A stretch of DNA of 14,366 nt, taken from positions 1-14,366 of the forward strand of contig JBDNIO010000215.1 in the NCBI GenBank assembly GCA_041688215.1. Direction: 5' to 3'. Numbering within the stretch: the first letter of the stretch is position 1; every line of letters starts with the position of its first letter. The position numbers were made by a program, and so were the translations under genes. The notes under the pieces are model-generated. The model was not told the DNA's origin and did no database searches. It worked only from the letters and a program-made list of their open reading frames with translations. This stretch comes from JBDNIO01 sp041688215. GTDB lineage: Bacteria; Pseudomonadota; Gammaproteobacteria; Nevskiales; Salinisphaeraceae. This document shows positions 6,701 through 12,271 of this stretch, one piece after another.

Positions 6701-7331
6701 CGCTTGTCAGGTCCATAGCATCGAACGCAGAGGACGACGGTGACTCGAATTCGCTGATCACCGGTTTGGTAGACCAGTCGTGCGCAAAGCTGGACAGGTT
6801 CGACAACGCATCCAGATGCACGCCGGTGGCCGCGCCCAGCGCCGCCGCCAGGTCCATGCCATGCAGTTCAAACACCAGAAACGGATTTTTGTCGATTTCG
6901 TTGGCGCTGAGATAAATCACTGCGGCGATATGTTTGCAGGGTAGCGCCCAGTCGGGACAGGAGCACTTCGCACGCATGTCGCCCCAGTCACGCGGGAACA
7001 ATTTAATGCGGCGCTCCTCCAGCAAGTCCGCAATCTGCGGCGGGAGCTGGCGGTTAAGCAGACGTGAAGCCAGTACCGGACGGGTTTGCACGGCGTTTAC
7101 AATCAGCCGCTGGGTTTTGCCGGCGAACGGGGCCAACGCCACGTTGACCGCATACGGCTGGCGACGGCTACCCTGCACTTTGGCGTACACCCCGTCTTTG
7201 GCGATATTGATTTCCCGCACCGAACCATTGCCCGCGTAGCGGCGCCCGCGCGGCAAGCGGTTGTGGTCATCAATGCCATCAAAGGCAGCCAGCCATTGCT
7301 GGCCCCACCAAGTGCGTCCGAATGTTGTCAT
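3798..7331 (-). CDS. SWIM zinc-finger SNF2-family helicase/translocase
   Basis: This large (1177-residue) DNA translocase belongs to the bacterial SWIM-SNF2 type. The N-terminus has the TWWGQQW signature that precedes SWIM domains, and the zinc ligands are C123, C125, C132 and H134 (CSCPDWALPCKH). A long region of about 150-690, weakly conserved, precedes the ATPase core. Core motifs are Walker A DDMGLGKT (Lys 744), motif II as DEAQ (835-838), and motif III MSGTPVENRL. The second RecA lobe carries FTQYTAMG, LHGG and QATDRAYRIGQ (about 1110-1120). All ATPase motifs look intact. The family is expected to remodel protein-DNA or RNA polymerase-DNA complexes; the specific role is unknown. The start ATG (7329-7331) begins the conserved N-terminus but lacks a clear ribosome binding site. 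It is monocistronic, divergent from the MFS gene and convergent with the hypothetical pair. Confidence 0.93.
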   Translation of the reverse strand: MTTFGRTWWGQQWLAAFDGIDDHNRLPRGRRYAGNGSVREINIAKDGVYAKVQGSRRQPYAVNVALAPFAGKTQRLIVNAVQTRPVLASRLLNRQLPPQIADLLEERRIKLFPRDWGDMRAKCSCPDWALPCKHIAAVIYLSANEIDKNPFLVFELHGMDLAAALGAATGVHLDALSNLSSFAHDWSTKPVISEFESPSSSAFDAMDLTSVPDLEARILTILTEAPLFHPRDFRKALATNYKRAARETRAFDQTAGEPWPAVERLHGLTTVVDGNGYLAEIRSAGKALFAEMAQRGSTNKLDLFLQQLQTLPPSFEQRLTPALRVWRSLLRFALKLLEQRAYVPCVLVNDDKETLIQWRPALLSEPVKALFEQLCTLCPPDLVVFEPQDSLQQSPHYSDAQTQCLAALNLLLGFFIRHAFKQSAESRVPDTIKRLFFAGTPARFDRFETEQHPRLIQHWLRRLTLGEREHRLHLQVDERDESQLAVTLKIEGKQGLQPIAQWLEKPDKSDARTAVLADLAVLADYYPDAEQLIDGQQTDEELVYSLQAFTPVFRDVLPALRMLGIGIMLPKALRQLARPQASLAIHSDGGEEEDAPAVSYLKLDQLLDFDWQIAVGDQNISLAEFRKLVDDASGIVRIKDQYVLVDSAEVKRLLDNLEAQPKALTSTDLLQAGLTGERDGAQVTLGERADALFDQLLHPRTKPALPDDLHADLRPYQKRGFEWLTQNAELGFGSLLADDMGLGKTLQVIAVLMHFKQTGALDKAKALVVVPTSLLTNWRKEIERFAPSLRSHIYHGPDRSLPESKDYDVLLTSYGLVRSDSKQLAKPKWRVLVIDEAQNIKNPATAQTKAVKHIKADIRIGMSGTPVENRLREYWSVFDFINPGYLRSQKIFARDFANPIERDRDQAALDKFRKLTAPFILRRLKTDKSIIADLPEKLEANRYCSLSARQASLYQKTVDSIMDDIKSMDEGIERRGLIFKLINALKQICNSPDQFLKNETASVRDSGKLAAFIEVMREAEAADEKALIFTQYTAMGRLLTIALQEEMGLDVPFLHGGRSRKQRDEMVDAFQNEGGIRAMVLSLKAGGTGLNLTAASQVIHYDLWWNPAVEQQATDRAYRIGQHRNVMVHRLITENTFEEKIDAMIQSKKKLAELTVASGEQWITELSNDDLRELVSL

Positions 7332-7434
7332 AGTCTGGTCGCGTTCTATGTATAGCGAAGCAAACGACCATTATGACATCTGAATCCCCTATCAATGCAC
7401 ACACTGCCGAGACTCGCGTACTTGCCCCGAATCA

Positions 7435-7463
7435 TCAAGACGCTGATAAACGTCTGATATAAT
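7435..7463 (+). promoter_or_regulatory. Extended -10 promoter for the MFS gene with overlapping inverted repeat
   Basis: TGATATAAT (7455-7463) is a perfect extended -10 (TGn plus TATAAT). The -35 position at 17-bp spacing (TCAAGA, 7435-7440) is weak, as is usual for extended -10 promoters. An inverted repeat AGACG (7438-7442) / CGTCT (7451-7455) occupies the spacer and could be a repressor site. The leader from here to the ATG at 7543 is about 70 bases and contains a GC-rich small hairpin (GCCC-CTGC-GGGC). Confidence 0.55.
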
Positions 7464-7542
7464 CGGCGCCCGATCAGGCCCCTGCGGGCTTTCGTGCGCC
7501 GCTGCGTGCACTGATCATTGTCGGTCTATTCTTTGGATTTTG

Positions 7543-8793
7543 ATGTCCGCATCCGCCACCAATCGTTTCCTGTTCGAGCGCAAACTGGTTTTTGTGCTGC
7601 TTTGCTGCGCCTTTATTCTGGCGTTTTTCCACCGTGTAGCGCCCACGGTAATTGCCGAGGAACTTACCGAATCCTTGGGCGCATCTTCCCTGGCGCTGGG
7701 CAGCATCGCGGCAATGTATTTCTATATTTATGCACTGATGCAGGTGCCCGCCGGCATTATTGTGGACCGGGTTGGGCCGCGGCTGAGCGTAGGCCTGGCG
7801 ACCGGACTGGGCGGCTTGGGATCGATAGTATTCGGCCTCGCCCCCGATGTATTTGTGGCCAATATTGCGCGCTGTATTATCGGGTTAGGCGTTGCGTTTG
7901 CCTTTGTCGGCGCGATGCGGGCGAGCGCGGTGTGGTTTCGCGCTGAACATTACGCGATGGCCGGGGGCTGGATTATCCTGGTGGGTAATCTGGGGGCGGT
8001 GCTGGGCACAACGCCGCTGGCCTGGACCCTGGCCTGGGTGTCGTGGCGCACCACGTTTGTCGCGGTGGGTATAATCGCCTTGCTGTTGGCACTGGCTATT
8101 TTGCGGTTTGTGCGGGATCGGCCGTCCGATGCGGGATTTGACCAGTCTGGTGTTGTAACTTCCGGCAAGGGATTCAAACGCGATTTACTGGCCTGTTTGC
8201 AACAGCCGGGCGTGTGGTTATGTTTCCTGGCCGGGTTTGCGCTGGTCGGCACCTTTTTCGGTTTTACCGGGATATGGGCCGTGCCCTACCTGCAGGAGCG
8301 TGCCGGCATGTCGAAGCAGTCCGCCGCAGACTGTTTAACATTCGCCTTGATACTGCTGGCAATAAGCGCGCCGCTGGCCGGATGGATATCTGACCGCATA
8401 CGGCGTAGAAAACCGCTGATCCTTGCAGCCTGTATCGCCAGTGCCGCCACTTGGGCGGCACTAGGGGCGTTCGACGGACTGGGTTTCTGGACGCTTAGTC
8501 TGCTGCTGGCATTTTCTGGGCTGTGCTGCGGCCCGATCGTGGGCGCATACGCCACGGCCAAGGATCTCGCGCCCCCCTCAGCGGCAGGTTTTGCGGTGGC
8601 GCTGGTCAATACTGGCTTGTTCGCGGGCGCGGCAATTCTGCAGCTGGTGATTGGCTGGATCCTGACGCACGCGCCTGCGGAAACTGCTTACTTGTATGCG
8701 CTATTGAGTTTAACGGGGGTTGCCGTACTCGGCGGGTTTGCGGCCCTGTTTATTCCTGAAACCCATCCGCTGCATAAGCACGCGCAAGACTGA
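7543..8793 (+). CDS. Major facilitator superfamily (MFS) transporter
   Basis: This is a 416-residue inner-membrane transporter with about twelve hydrophobic segments. The A-like motif between helices 2 and 3 is present (GIIVDRVGPR), and a second copy in the other half is recognisable (AGWISDRIRRRKP). A cytoplasmic loop (about residues 195-225) separates the two six-helix bundles, and the tail is short and polar (HPLHKHAQD). Length is normal for MFS. The ATG at 7543 is chosen because the codon before it in frame is TTG; a weak GGA lies upstream. The substrate cannot be read from sequence; the overall look is of the anion/organic-acid symporter side of MFS_1, which is only an impression. It is transcribed alone from the promoter at 7435-7463, with lexA convergent downstream. 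Confidence 0.9.
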   Translation: MSASATNRFLFERKLVFVLLCCAFILAFFHRVAPTVIAEELTESLGASSLALGSIAAMYFYIYALMQVPAGIIVDRVGPRLSVGLATGLGGLGSIVFGLAPDVFVANIARCIIGLGVAFAFVGAMRASAVWFRAEHYAMAGGWIILVGNLGAVLGTTPLAWTLAWVSWRTTFVAVGIIALLLALAILRFVRDRPSDAGFDQSGVVTSGKGFKRDLLACLQQPGVWLCFLAGFALVGTFFGFTGIWAVPYLQERAGMSKQSAADCLTFALILLAISAPLAGWISDRIRRRKPLILAACIASAATWAALGAFDGLGFWTLSLLLAFSGLCCGPIVGAYATAKDLAPPSAAGFAVALVNTGLFAGAAILQLVIGWILTHAPAETAYLYALLSLTGVAVLGGFAALFIPETHPLHKHAQD

Positions 8794-8803
8794 TTATCAG
8801 CAT

Positions 8804-8822
8804 GGCAAGCGACACGCTTACC
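8804..8822. terminator. Weak hairpin between convergent MFS and lexA genes
   Basis: GGCAAGCG (8804-8811) and CGCTTACC (8815-8822) form a stem with one mismatch and an ACA loop in the 47-base gap between the two convergent stop codons. No T-run follows in either direction, so it is only a candidate. Confidence 0.25.
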
Positions 8823-8840
8823 CTGCAAAAAAGTCTGAGG

Positions 8841-9449
8841 TCAGGCAGCGGACTCGCGAACCAGGCCGACGTAAACCCCTTCGATGGTAACCATATCTGC
8901 GGGGATACGAATTGGCGCGTAGGCATCGTTCGCGGGCAAAAGCACCACTTCGCCGTTGTCTATTTGCAGCTCTTTCACGGTAACTTCATCGTCGTGACGC
9001 GCAACTACGATCTGGCCCGGCTTGGCAGTAGACTGCTTACGCACCGCGATTAAATCGTTATCCAGAATGCCGGCGTTGATCATGGAATCCCCGCGCACCC
9101 GCAGCAGGTAATCCGGTTTGTATCGGAACATGGCAGCCGGAACGTGAATTACCTTTTCGGTGTTTTCGATCGCCTCCACTGGCGAACCGGCGGCAACGCG
9201 GCCAATGATGGGTAAGCCCATACTTTTTTTCAGGCCTTGCAGCAATTCGATACCGCGGGCTCGGCCGCGGTGATAGCGAATATGGCCTTTTTGCTCTAGC
9301 GCCTTCAGGTGATCCACCACGCCGGTGTTGGACGCCAGCCCGAAAGCCTCGCGAATTTCGGCAATGGTGGGCACAATGTTTTCTTGCGTGAGATGGTCGC
9401 TGATGAAGTCTCGAATCTCGGATTGCCGTGCCGTGAGTGTTTGTTTCAT
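8841..9449 (-). CDS. lexA: LexA, SOS response repressor and self-cleaving protease
   Basis: The 202-residue product has all LexA landmarks. There is an N-terminal winged helix (LTARQSEIRDFI, IAEIREAFGLASNTGVVDHLKALEQKGHI), the Ala-Gly cleavage site at A87-G88 (RVAAGSP), the catalytic Ser 122 (RGDSMINAGI) and Lys 159 (VTVKELQ). It represses SOS genes until RecA filaments trigger self-cleavage. The frame is open 50 codons further upstream, but the ATG at 9447-9449 is the real start: it gives the conserved MKQTLTARQ beginning and follows GAGGGCAGGC. An SOS-like operator lies 34 bases upstream, so it should be autoregulated. The recognition helix and operator are of the gammaproteobacterial CTG-N10-CAG type. 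It is convergent with the MFS gene. Confidence 0.97.
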   Translation of the reverse strand: MKQTLTARQSEIRDFISDHLTQENIVPTIAEIREAFGLASNTGVVDHLKALEQKGHIRYHRGRARGIELLQGLKKSMGLPIIGRVAAGSPVEAIENTEKVIHVPAAMFRYKPDYLLRVRGDSMINAGILDNDLIAVRKQSTAKPGQIVVARHDDEVTVKELQIDNGEVVLLPANDAYAPIRIPADMVTIEGVYVGLVRESAA

Positions 9450-9469
9450 GCCTGCCCTCGTCTTCCAAT

Positions 9470-9505
9470 AAAAAAGCCAATACCGTAATTTAATACAGTA
9501 TTGGC
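9470..9505 (-). terminator. Intrinsic terminator of the 9541-9924 gene, superimposed on the lexA operator
   Basis: GCCAATAC (9498-9505, read on minus) and GTATTGGC (9476-9483) form an 8-bp perfect stem, extendable inward, and the second arm is followed directly by six T residues. The structure starts 36 bases after the stop of the minus-strand gene at 9541. Because the lexA transcript should begin inside or after the loop, it would lack the first arm and escape termination. Confidence 0.6.
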
Positions 9506-9516
9506 CTGGATGGCAA
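9483..9516 (-). promoter_or_regulatory. lexA promoter with overlapping SOS box
   Basis: On the minus strand CTG-TATTAAATTA-CGG (9483-9498) matches the LexA box CTG-N10-CAG except for one base in the right half. A promoter overlaps it: -35 TTGCCA (9511-9516) and -10 TTAAAT (9488-9493), separated by 17 bp. LexA bound here would cover the -10, giving the expected autorepression. Start of transcription should be near 9480-9482. Confidence 0.75.
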
Positions 9517-9540
9517 GTCTGGCTTTCTGAAGGCCGGACG

Positions 9541-9924
9541 TTACGGCATTTGAATGCGACTGCCTTCGCCGCCGCCACCACCACCACCACCACCCGCACC
9601 GCCTTGCTGGGCTTGCTGCTGGCGCTGCATTTCTTCGATTTCCTTCATTACGCGCTCGGCTTCGGCCTGTGCGGCCTTGGGGAAGGCTTTCATTGCATCG
9701 GGCAGGTTTTTGGCGTCGAGTTCAAAATTCAAAGGCATCGGGCCGGCGGGGCTTTGCAGGCTGGTCTGGCCGTGATAAATCACTGCGCGCTTGTCATCAG
9801 TTTCACCCTCGGGCGTTACCGGGGTAAAGCGGCGCACGGAGCCTACACGCAGGTCGGAGAAGACCTCATCGCGATACATATCGTCGGTAGTGAGCTCGAT
9901 TTCGGGGATGTTTTCGTTGGCCAT
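9541..9924 (-). CDS. Conserved small cytoplasmic protein of unknown function, poly-Gly tail
   Basis: This 127-residue soluble protein resembles conserved hypothetical proteins of Gammaproteobacteria by its opening (MANENIPEIELTTDDMYRDEVFSDLRVGSVRRFTPV), but no activity is known to me. After a beta-rich N-terminal half (vaguely barrel-like: GQTSLQSPAGPMPLNFELDAKNL), residues about 80-107 form an Ala/Glu/Gln-rich helix (AQAEAERVMKEIEEMQRQQQAQQ). The tail is mostly glycine, encoded by a GGT-type trinucleotide run (about 9571-9595). The ATG at 9922-9924 is preferred to the in-frame TTG two codons upstream; TGAG lies at a suitable distance. A terminator-like repeat overlaps the lexA operator downstream, and a strong hairpin separates it from the gene upstream, so it is probably transcribed alone. 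Confidence 0.75.
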   Translation of the reverse strand: MANENIPEIELTTDDMYRDEVFSDLRVGSVRRFTPVTPEGETDDKRAVIYHGQTSLQSPAGPMPLNFELDAKNLPDAMKAFPKAAQAEAERVMKEIEEMQRQQQAQQGGAGGGGGGGGGEGSRIQMP

Positions 9925-9970
9925 AGTCAACTCATTCAGTTAAAAAGTGGCGCCTAGCATAAACGTTAAA

Positions 9971-10005
9971 GGGCCTGCTGAAAAACACAGTTTTTTAGCA
10001 GGCCC
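9971..10005 (-). terminator. Strong 16-bp hairpin after the secretin-like gene
   Basis: GGGCCTGCTGAAAAAC (9971-9986) pairs with GTTTTTTAGCAGGCCC (9990-10005) over 16 bp with one G-U pair and an ACA loop. On the minus strand it is followed by TTTAACGTTT. It lies about 60 bases after the stop of the gene at 10063 and about 50 bases before the start of the gene at 9924. A second, competing hairpin CCCTGC (10003-10008) / GCAGGG (10014-10019) shares its outer arm. Confidence 0.7.
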
Positions 10006-10062
10006 TGCTTGGCGCAGGGATGTGCCAACCCCTAAAGACACGGCCCGGCTAGGTTTGACCGC

Positions 10063-10917
10063 TTATGGCAGTTCTTCGACCTTGATCAACACGCTGTAAT
10101 TGGTACTGGATTGCGCGCTCGTCGTGCTGCCAATACCGGAACTTTGCACACTCTGTTGCTGAACCGCACCGCCGATATCCACCCACTCGCCCAGGCGTCC
10201 GCTTACGCTGGTGGTTAGCCTTTGTATATCTACAACGCCAAAATTTTTTCCAGAGTCGTTGCGAATGCTGGCTTGCTGCGGCGAAATATCAAGCGTGAAT
10301 TGCTGGCCGTGTACGCGCGGCAGGACGCGAAAACCGGTGGTCACTTCCTGAATTCCCTGCTGTTCGATTACCACCGGCCAGCCAACGGACGGAAATACGC
10401 GGCGTTCTACAACCGGGCGTTCCTGTCCGACCTGAATTAACGCCGAACGCCCTTCCAGCACGCGCAGCTGCTGGGTGCTGTTGTGTTGCCTGCGGCTGTT
10501 TGAGTCGCTTACGCCGCCGCGTACTACGTTGCCTTTCCCATCGCGCACAATCACGTTGGCATCTTTGCGTCCACGGGGAGGTATGGCGATGCGGGCGTTA
10601 TCGTTAGCTGCGCGTCCGGAGATACTGGCGGATTGACGCGCATCGGTTAAGTCTGCCCCCTGTTTAACGCTAATCAGAAGTTGCCGGGGCGCGGTGTCGA
10701 GTTTGCTGATTACATCGCGAATATCGCGAATATCGCGCATGCGTTCGGGCGTGGCGCGCACGATTAATTTGTTGTCGCTGGCGCGCACCACGCCTTCCGG
10801 GGCGGCTAACGGGGCGACTACTTCTACCAAATCCGCAGCCAGGCGGTGATTCAGGGCGAAGACCTCTACCGCGGTTTGCTGGGCAAACAGACAAACCGAC
10901 CAGCACGTAAAAAACAC
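10063..10917 (-). CDS. Secretin-like exported protein (NolW/GspD N-domain type), start frame disrupted
   Basis: The body resembles the N-terminal (NolW-like) plus short secretin-like region of type II/III secretion family proteins. VEVFALNHRLAADLVEVVAPL and LIVRATPERMRDIRDVISKLDTAPRQLLISV match the N-domain pattern, then a linker, then QQLRVLEGRSALIQVGQERPV and further beta-rich sequence ending VLIKVEELP. At about 285 residues it is too small for a true outer-membrane secretin, so a periplasmic pilotin-like or scaffold role is conceivable. The frame itself offers only a GTG start (10915-10917) without ribosome binding site or basic n-region. An ATG at 10931-10933 in the neighbouring frame encodes a good signal peptide (MRAVICVFYVLVGLSV) and would join the body (AQQTAVEVF) if one base were removed. 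So the gene is either frameshifted or contains a sequence error. It lies downstream of a small membrane protein gene. Confidence 0.7.
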   Translation of the reverse strand: MFFTCWSVCLFAQQTAVEVFALNHRLAADLVEVVAPLAAPEGVVRASDNKLIVRATPERMRDIRDIRDVISKLDTAPRQLLISVKQGADLTDARQSASISGRAANDNARIAIPPRGRKDANVIVRDGKGNVVRGGVSDSNSRRQHNSTQQLRVLEGRSALIQVGQERPVVERRVFPSVGWPVVIEQQGIQEVTTGFRVLPRVHGQQFTLDISPQQASIRNDSGKNFGVVDIQRLTTSVSGRLGEWVDIGGAVQQQSVQSSGIGSTTSAQSSTNYSVLIKVEELP

Positions 10918-11005
10918 ATATGACAGCGCGCATAAGCCACCAGCGAAACTGTGAACACGGCCTACAGCATCACATATTCCGGCCGACGCTGCCGCTGCGA
11001 CTGGT

Positions 11006-11167
11006 TCAGGCCAGGTCGCGCCAGGACAGCATCAAGCTGCCAACAAAGCCCACAAGTACCAGCAGCCACAAGGCCGCGCCGCGCACAATGGGGTCTGGCG
11101 CGGTTAAAAACAGGCTGTACAGGGACAACGCCAGCAGAAAAAATACGCTCAGGGTTTTGCTGTTCAT
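11006..11167 (-). CDS. 53-residue membrane protein with two predicted helices
   Basis: This is a short frame with a clear ribosome binding site (AGGAG, eight bases before the ATG at 11165-11167) and a TGA at 11006-11008. The product has a short polar start (MNSKTL), a hydrophobic helix (about 7-22, SVFFLLALSLYSLFLT), a short Asp/Arg loop (APDPIVRG), and a second helix (about 31-47, AALWLLVLVGFVGSLML). It ends in the polar tail SWRDLA. It is therefore expected to be an inner-membrane hairpin. No family is recognised. The next gene in the same direction, 72 bases downstream, encodes the exported secretin-like protein, so a shared transcript and envelope role are plausible. Divergent from the NUDIX gene. 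Confidence 0.68.
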   Translation of the reverse strand: MNSKTLSVFFLLALSLYSLFLTAPDPIVRGAALWLLVLVGFVGSLMLSWRDLA

Positions 11168-11214
11168 CACTCTCACTCCTTTTCGGTGGGTGACAAACAG
11201 ACTAAGGGCGGTGG

Positions 11215-11233
11215 TGGGTCAAAATACGACCCA
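11215..11233. promoter_or_regulatory. Inverted repeat in the divergent promoter region
   Basis: TGGGTC (11215-11220) and GACCCA (11228-11233) form a perfect 6-bp inverted repeat with a 7-base AT-rich spacer. It lies between the start codons of the small membrane protein gene (minus) and the NUDIX gene (plus), the place for a shared operator. No regulator gene is adjacent. Confidence 0.35.
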
Positions 11234-11301
11234 GTGACCTATCTGACATTTATCGCGAATTCAGTAGTCATATTTCAGCGTGCCTGCTAGTCTGCCGCGT
11301 C

Positions 11302-11892
11302 ATGATCGAATCCTGGAAATACTGCCCCACTTGCGGCGCAGCTGTTGAGCGCAAGATACCGCCCGGCGATGACCGTGTGCGCCACATTTGCACGCGCGAT
11401 GGCGAGGTGTTTTATTTCAATCCGCGCGTGGTGGTGGGTTGCATCGCTGAACACGCGGGCAAAATCCTCATGTGCCGGCGCGCGATTGAGCCGCGCTCTG
11501 GCTTCTGGACACCACCGGCCGGCTTTCTGGAACTGGGGGAAAGCGCCGCCCAGGCCGGCGTGCGCGAGACGCGTGAGGAAGCGATGGCCGAGGTCGAGAT
11601 CGGCGAATTATTCACCTTCGTGAATGTATCGCACATCGGCCAGATTCATATGTTTTACCGTGCAACGCTGAAAACACCGGTGTTCGATGCCGGCCCCGAA
11701 AGTGCCGAAGTCATGCTAATGGATGAAGCGGATATCCCGTGGCAGCAGTTAGCCTTCCCCACCATCTATCTGACCCTGCAACACTACTTTGCAGACCGCA
11801 AGGCGGGCCACTTTTCGTTGCATGATGAAGATTTACAAAAAGACTCGTGGAAACACATGAAGCTGGATATAAAGCCCGAACAGCCCACCTGA
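11302..11892 (+). CDS. NUDIX hydrolase with degenerate N-terminal zinc ribbon
   Basis: The 196-residue protein has an N-terminal zinc-ribbon-like part (YCPTCG, Cys 8 and Cys 11; HIC at 30) followed by a NUDIX fold. The NUDIX box runs from G74 (GFLELGE) through E80 to R88, E89, E92 and E93. These supply the metal-binding glutamates for cleaving a nucleoside diphosphate linked to another group. The box has Met at the second consensus Gly (EEAM), which close zinc-ribbon relatives also replace. Substrates of such enzymes include ADP-ribose, NADH and similar dinucleotides; this one is undetermined. Relatives usually have a second CxxC, but here the fourth Cys is Asp (CTRDG), so zinc binding may be lost. 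ATG 11302 has no clear ribosome binding site. It runs in the same direction as fdxA, 47 bases upstream. Confidence 0.9.
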   Translation: MIESWKYCPTCGAAVERKIPPGDDRVRHICTRDGEVFYFNPRVVVGCIAEHAGKILMCRRAIEPRSGFWTPPAGFLELGESAAQAGVRETREEAMAEVEIGELFTFVNVSHIGQIHMFYRATLKTPVFDAGPESAEVMLMDEADIPWQQLAFPTIYLTLQHYFADRKAGHFSLHDEDLQKDSWKHMKLDIKPEQPT

Positions 11893-11939
11893 TAACTGTT
11901 AAACTCCCGAGATAATCTGTTACGCGGAGACGCTAGGCC

Positions 11940-12263
11940 ATGACCTTTGTTGTTACCGAAAGCTGCATCAAGTGCAAATACACCGACTGCGTGGAGGTGT
12001 GCCCAGTGGATTGCTTCCACGAGGGGCCCAATTTTCTGGTGATTGATCCGGATGAATGCATCGACTGCACCCTGTGCGAACCGGAATGCCCGGTCGAGGC
12101 GATTTTATCGGAAGATGATTTGAGCGAGGACCAGCAACCGTTTCTCCAGATCAACGCGGAACTCTCGGAAAAATGGCCGGTGCTTACCGAGATCAAGCCC
12201 GCCCCGGAGGATGCCAAGGAATGGGGAGACGTGCCGGACAAGTTGCAATATCTGGAGCGCTAA
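11940..12263 (+). CDS. fdxA: Seven-iron ferredoxin, Azotobacter FdI type
   Basis: This 107-residue ferredoxin carries one [3Fe-4S] and one [4Fe-4S] cluster. The cysteine pattern matches Azotobacter FdI one residue later. C9, C17 and C50 serve the 3Fe cluster and C21, C40, C43 and C46 the 4Fe cluster. C12 and C25 correspond to the non-ligand cysteines of FdI. The C-terminal extension beyond the clusters (EIKPAPEDAKEW...LQYLER) is also as in FdI. It acts as a cytoplasmic one-electron carrier; the partner is not evident here. The start ATG gives the conserved MTFVVTESCIKCKYTDC opening, and GGAG lies upstream. Only eight bases separate its stop from the convergent dsbC stop, so any terminator must lie inside dsbC. 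Confidence 0.96.
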   Translation: MTFVVTESCIKCKYTDCVEVCPVDCFHEGPNFLVIDPDECIDCTLCEPECPVEAILSEDDLSEDQQPFLQINAELSEKWPVLTEIKPAPEDAKEWGDVPDKLQYLER

Positions 12264-12271
12264 ACTGTCCC

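Noticed and set aside
3798..7331. DISARM-like or other known SNF2-containing defence system
   Set aside because: No methyltransferase, nuclease or other known partner genes beside it, and the SWIM domain points to the free-standing SWIM-SNF2 type.
8802..9053. 83-residue plus-strand frame over the lexA 3' end
   Set aside because: Lies antisense over conserved LexA catalytic codons; a shadow frame.
9450..9599. 50-residue N-terminal extension of LexA
   Set aside because: It runs through the terminator, promoter and SOS box and lacks family similarity; LexA starts at 9449.
9550..9957. 135-residue plus-strand frame (MNATAFAAATTT...)
   Set aside because: Antisense to the conserved small protein gene; its low-complexity start is the complement of the poly-Gly codons.
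10920..11237. 105-residue and 80-residue plus-strand frames
   Set aside because: Antisense to the small membrane protein gene, with arginine-rich composition typical of reversed GC-rich coding sequence.
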